Source: Lycorma delicatula (lineage: Eukaryota; Arthropoda; Insecta; Hemiptera; Fulgoridae). Taken from it: a DNA stretch of 64,000 bases. The notes under the pieces are model-generated. The model searched no databases. It saw nothing but the letters and a program-made list of their open reading frames with translations, and was not told where the DNA came from. Both the position numbers and the translations under genes were made by a program. Below are positions 58,964-64,000 of this stretch, one piece after another; the first letter of the stretch is position 1, and each line of letters begins with the position of its first letter. The stretch spans positions 149,030,575-149,094,574 of the forward strand of contig NC_134455.1 in assembly GCF_047948215.1 (NCBI RefSeq), in the 5' to 3' direction.

Positions 58964-59984
58964 ACTAGAAAGTTTTTTCAAAAAAAAAAAAACACGACTG
59001 CAGAGTTTATCATTCTTTTTCCGTAGGTCCGTTGCTTGAATGATTTATTTGTCACACTCTTTATCTTCAAATAAAAAGAGATCAAATTTCCGTCAAGCCG
59101 ATGGTTTTTTAGTACGAACAAAATTTTAATGTTTGTTTCTGATGTTTTGATGCAGATACTGGTACAATTAATTAACATCATCGCTCTTTTAGACATACAT
59201 GAATGGATATTTGCTGAGAAAAAGCGCGGATACAATTGAGTAGTTAAAATACGTAAGAGCAAAGACATTCATTTCTTTATTAAAATAAATTTTAGAAGTT
59301 TTGAGAGTTTCTTCGTCCATTGAAAGAGCAAAGTTGGAAAGAGGGACTCAAAAGGTCATAATGACCATTTTTAAGTGCCCTGAATGAAGGATCACTGTAG
59401 TAGTAGAAGTAACAGCAACAGCAGCAGCAGCAGCAGGGCTATTCGGAATGGGACCACTTAAAGTATGACTTTTAATTACAATCCTGGACCGACCGATCTC
59501 TTTTTCAACCTAGTACGTTTTTTTTAAAGTGCTCTTAACCATTCTATCCACAGAAATGAGAGAAATATAATGAGAGAAAATAGAGAGCGATAAACAGAAA
59601 AAAGGGAGAGAAGTTTTTATAATTAGACTAAGTCTCGGTTTGGAAGAATGAATATTTTGTAAGGATTTTTTATCAAAACCTATATCAAATGAATATTTAT
59701 GTTAAAATTCTCCTACTATTTTTTTAGTTTATACTTTAGTTTCTATATGAACTAAAATATATGAATTTTATCGCAAAAATTGTTTTTATAATATTACAAT
59801 GAAATATACCACCGCTTAATTAATTTATTTTTTAGTATATTATCTAGTTAAAGTAAAATTATAACACGTATTTTTATTTATAATTTACAATTAGACAATT
59901 TTAACGTTTTTCCATTCATACATCTAGTAGTGTTTTCCTAATGTATACGCTGCAATCTTTGCAATTAGTGAAGAATAAGTTACA
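58964..59984. other. AT-rich non-coding DNA with a CAG tract
   Basis: CAG-rich microsatellite at 59411-59436. The 96-codon minus-strand frame at 58978 has no recognisable domain. Confidence 0.4.
59411..59436 (+). repeat. (CAG)n microsatellite
   Basis: AACAGCAACAGCAGCAGCAG and continuation; not in a supported reading frame. Confidence 0.8.
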
Positions 59985-60265
59985 TCCCCCCCCCCCCGCC
60001 GGCCAAATGACATGAGAATGATATGTATGACATGAAAATGTGGTGTAGTCTTATACAGACTCAGACCGACCATTCCTGAGATGAGTGGTTAATTGAACCC
60101 CAACCACCATTGTACACCGCTATCCACTGTCTAGTATTCAAATCCGTATAAAAGCAATTAAGTTTTACTAGGATTTGAACCTGAGAACTTTCGACTTCGA
60201 AAATCAGCTGTTAAACAAGTGATTAATGACGACGATTTAACTGCTAGCCTAGCCCGGGGGGCTAA
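59985..60265 (-). mobile_element. SINE2 copy d (minus strand), most complete
   Basis: On the minus strand it starts CCCCCCGGGCTAGGCTAGCA with GTTAAATCGTCG as a box-A-like region. AACAGCTGATTTTCGAAGTC follows, then box B as GGTTCAAATCCTAGTA, ATACTAGACAGTGGATAG, GGTTCAATTAACCACTC and GGTCGGTCTGAGTCTG. It ends ATTTGGCCGG and a G10 run (C10 at 59986-59997 on the plus strand). No target-site duplication was found. Confidence 0.8.
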
Positions 60266-63200
60266 ATAGTAAATTTCTCATCCGAGAAATTAAAAATCTG
60301 AAAGCAAAATAAAAACCATGAACAATGTGAAAAATCCATAGTATCTGCAAAAGATTTACCGATGATGAAAATGTTTTTCCACTACGAAATCAAACACGGT
60401 ATACATCAAAACAACTGAAGTATTTCAAGTCTTATTCCGCTATGTGTAAAATATGAACTTTGTTGAACTTTTTATAAGGAAATACATCTCGGACATTATG
60501 ACTATAGACTTAGGAAATCAGCTTACGTGAACATAGGAGTCCGGTTATGTAATTATATGCTTTTAACTAACGGGTATCTAACTACGATTTTATCTAATGC
60601 TGAATTTTCCACCGTAGACTCATATCATTCATGATGTTTAAAAAGAAATATTCTAAAATACCTATCTACAGTACGATGGAGTTTCGTACAAATAGTTAAC
60701 AGAAGATCTTGCAAATATTTTGCATATATACGCACTAATCTTTGCTTGAAAGTAGATGATAGATAGATATGTTTACACTTTGTAACTTAAAAAAAGGAGG
60801 AAATTCTCAATTCGAAAAAGTTGTTTTTTACTAATTTTCAAGACAATTGCACAGATTTCAATGTCTATTTTTTTGTTTATAATATATAAGAAAATTTGTA
60901 ATTTTTTCCTAAATAATTTATATCATAAATAAACATTAAATTGTTTGTGAAACAATTTAAACATATTTTTTAGGATATTATCTTCGGTTTGCTTGGTACG
61001 GATTATGATAGCTTAATGATGCAGCTTAATTTATTCCGTAGAACCCAGGTTGGCGTTCAGTAGCAAACGATGAGTAGTTTCTCCGCGTTATTTTTGTTAT
61101 TTCCTTCAAGATTCTCGTTTATCGCCTTTTAAGTATTTTACAAACTATTATTTTTCACAATAAATATGAAATATATTTATAGTAATAAGGTTTTTTTAAA
61201 AAATATCACACTAAAATGTAAAAAAAAATTGTATTTCTCAGTTCTCTTGATAATCTGAATTTTTTATTTTCCTTCAAATTAAAAAATAGTCGGAAAATAA
61301 AGAATAATAATGCAGTACTTTTTTATATATTTTATAATGTGATGTTTGAAGTCGGTTTTTTTTTCTTATATTTTAGTGAGTGGTTACTTTTTTACAGTCG
61401 TTTATATTATTTAATTTTTTTCTAAACTTTTCAGTAATTCAAGAAATTAGACTATGGAATATCATACTAAATCACGAAAAGAATGTTACTCGGCTTATTT
61501 AGTGAGCTAACTTTTTAAAATGCATGGAGCTCATCGCTAAACGTTATATCTGTTGCGATTTAAAACAGCGAATATTACATAATATTAGTTATAAAATGAA
61601 TTTAATTTTAGAAAGCTTGAACAAATATTACAGATGTAAACAATCCTATTAAAACATTTTTCTTCTGATCTTACTATTTCTAAGAATGCTTTTATTGTTA
61701 AAGAATCGTATGCCACTGAATCACCTAGATGACCTATCTTCCTTGACAAACTAGTCATATAATATAGCCTAATTAAATTAAGTATTGAAATAAATTATAT
61801 TTATTTTATATATATATTATATGTTTTATATGAAACATATAAAACATATATATATTTAAACAAATTTATTTATATACTCGTATTTATGTTATAAATAATA
61901 TGTGTATTATAATATATTTTGTACAACCGAATTTTTAATCAAATGTTATTTATTTAACTGTAAATATTTTTATTTTAATGTAAATAATAAAATACTAGGT
62001 TATTAATGATTGAAATTAATTACTCGATTTTTATGAAAAAAAAAAATCTGGTGACGAGGAATCGTGATCCTTAATAGCATTCACAATTCTATATTTATTC
62101 GGTAAATTCATTAACATTTATACATCTTTTTTTTTACATTAACACCTCATTAATAATGTCATGCTTATTTATACTGACTAGTAAATAAATTGATATATTT
62201 AACTATTCTGTCTGGATTCTATTGTTATGAAATCCTACAACGTATTTATATAATAATCGTACGTAAGTAAACCATCCGACATTTGTTTTTATATCTTTCG
62301 TGACGAGTTTAAAAATTCAATTTCTTTAATTTTAAATTTTTTTATTTTGTAATTGTTGTCTCATTTAAAAAGGTGTCCGCTTTTAAAATTTATATTTACT
62401 TTTTCACATTAATCTAGACAAAACGTCTAAAACAAAACTAAGAAATTGATCTGAGGATTTTTGAAATTTTATTCATGAAAATTATTTATCTATCTTATTC
62501 TGAATAATACTCATACATATATTCTTATAAGATAATAAAAATTACCCTGTTTCTGCTGAAAATTATTAAGGTAAATTTATACATAAACTTCAGTCTTAGC
62601 TCCTTCTACTTCCCAGACTAGAACAGGTAACAACTTTAAATAATTAATAGCCTAATTTCCTAAAGTAATAACATTAAAATTATCGATGCCGATTAACCCA
62701 TAGTGTAAGACAGATATTAGACCTCATATTATACTACTTTACAAGATGTATTTTTATTATTAATATTCTAAAAACCTATGAAATCTTTACTTATATAATT
62801 TATATAAAGTTAATCGAGAAAAACTAAGCGTAATTACGATCAATATTAGTTAATATATTAAATACGAGAATAGAACTTCAACTAAGTTGATGTTGTAAAT
62901 GCTAAATCATACATATAAAAAAATAATTTTAAAAGTTAATAAATAATTTATATCAGGCTAATTATTTCAGTTTCGTTAGAAAAAATTGTAATTACGGTCA
63001 CGGCTAGTGAGAAATAGTTCAACAGGAATGCACGATAAGACTTCTGTAAAAGAAATTATCTTACGATTTTGAAATATATGTAGACAATGTTTTCTCTTAC
63101 ATTTAATTTAAAATATGTATAATCCGTATTAATTCATTCACTTCAACTGTCAGTTAAATTTGTTTATATCAAGATTAAGGTAAAATCAACGTGAAACACG

Positions 63201-63339
63201 AACGGTTAGTTTAGTTTAGATAGAGACAAAAGCACACATTAAAAAAAAATACATTAGGTAATGTAACCGATTCCTATCCAAAAAGTTTCATCAGCGATAT
63301 TCGACAAACCTACGAGGAAAAAATGGAAGCGAATGATTT
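60266..63339. other. Three kilobases of AT-rich non-coding DNA
   Basis: No gene or repeat copy is recognised, apart from the hairpin at 61818-61850. Confidence 0.45.
61818..61850. repeat. Inverted repeat, 15-bp perfect arms, 3-nt loop
   Basis: TATATGTTTTATATG (61818-61832) and CATATAAAACATATA (61836-61850) are exact reverse complements around AAA. Confidence 0.9.
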
Positions 63340-63655
63340 GTTTTGTGTCAAGTTTAAATGACATACTGCGGCTCTGCTTCACTGGTGATGTTTTTCAATC
63401 GTAGTAGGTGGAAGACGATGAAGGCTATATGAGATATTATAAGGTGAGAAAGAGACAGAGAAAACAAGAAAAAAAGAAAGAGACAGAAAAACAGAACAAA
63501 ATGAAGGATAGAGAAAGATAGGAATCGTATAATGAGAGAGTGGTCGGAACAGAAAACAGAAATAAATCAGTTTGCAGGCGGAGCCATGGATTGACAGATC
63601 ACGCGTCTTGTGGTACTTGGTTCGTTGGTTCATTCGTTTGAAGAAAGAAAAAAAC
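63340..63655. other. Purine-rich, slightly GC-elevated tract
   Basis: GAGA-type purine runs (AAAGAAAGAGACAGAAAAAC) at about 63450-63500, then a GC-richer non-repetitive patch to about 63610. The 92-codon minus-strand frame is Phe/Ser/Pro-rich because of the purine run and is not called. Possible regulatory element. Confidence 0.25.
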
Positions 63656-64000
63656 ATCCAAGGTGAAAAACAGATTATAAGGCCGAGTCCCGAGTCAGGT
63701 TTCTGGTTATTTTAAACTAGTAGACCGACGATGCTTCTTGTGGGCATTGTTGAAAATAAACTCACAGAAAACAAATATTTTTGATATAATAGCTATCATT
63801 CAATCTAAAAATAATGTTTTTTCAACGTTATACCTTAGGCGAGACTTACCTGTAACATATCGTTTTTCATTATTTACTTCTTACAAATATATATTTACCG
63901 GTCATAGTTTATCTGGAAGTATAGATAAGCTCTACAAACATTTATTTAAAAATACAAATCGTTCAAAGATTCTTCTTTTACTCTAACTCAGTAAGGCCCT
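63656..64000. other. Non-coding DNA
   Basis: The 82-codon frame at 63738-63986 has no recognisable domain or splice context. Nothing else seen. Confidence 0.35.

Noticed and set aside
63379..63657. Secreted or membrane protein (Phe/Ser-rich minus-strand frame)
   Set aside because: The composition is a by-product of the purine-rich plus strand; no start context or domain.
1..64000. CRISPR array, bacterial operons, terminators or ribosome-binding sites
   Set aside because: The window is eukaryotic; no regularly spaced direct repeats with unique spacers and no prokaryotic gene organisation are present.

Overview
The window is AT-rich eukaryotic DNA, almost certainly insect. A hemipteran host is my guess, based on the style of the repeats rather than any single diagnostic gene. 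The visible signs are intron-sized non-coding tracts, decayed non-LTR retrotransposons of the R1 and Jockey clades, a Buster-like hAT DNA transposon and tRNA-derived SINEs. There is no operon structure, and almost none of the open frames of 60-120 codons looks like a gene.

The one convincing host-gene piece is a 103-nt internal exon on the minus strand (10347-10449) with canonical splice sites. It encodes the Cys-rich start of a basonuclin-family zinc-finger transcription factor. No continuation of that protein is visible on either side. I therefore read about 10 kb of downstream sequence and up to 53 kb of upstream sequence as very long introns or upstream flank of this gene. Several GC- and CpG-richer islands (about 2.2-2.6, 5.0-5.4, 18.7-18.96, 37.4-37.6, 45.4-45.7 and 57.0-57.6 kb) are the best candidates for enhancers, alternative promoters or 5' untranslated exons.

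The rest is a repeat landscape. From left to right it holds a non-coding dispersed repeat RA (5.6, 13.7, 14.8 and 53.3 kb), a direct duplication at 11.5/12.2 kb whose second copy carries a perfect 22-bp hairpin, and a broken fragment resembling the N-terminal region of Helitron-type proteins (14.2-14.7 kb). Next come a 5'-truncated Jockey-like element (22.4-23.4 kb) split by a SINE with a 9-bp target-site duplication, and a full-length but dead hAT element (25.1-29.9 kb) split by a dead R1-clade LINE (26.1-28.5 kb). A second dispersed repeat RB lies at 35.9 and 42.3 kb. Copies of two SINE families lie at 24.4, 46.6 and 58.8 kb (SINE1) and at 22.9, 47.3, 55.3 and 60.0 kb (SINE2). The two families appear to share a 3' tail in some copies. 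Microsatellites and short perfect inverted repeats are scattered throughout.

No mobile element here is intact enough to be autonomous. Insertion order can be read directly in two places: SINE into Jockey, and LINE into hAT.
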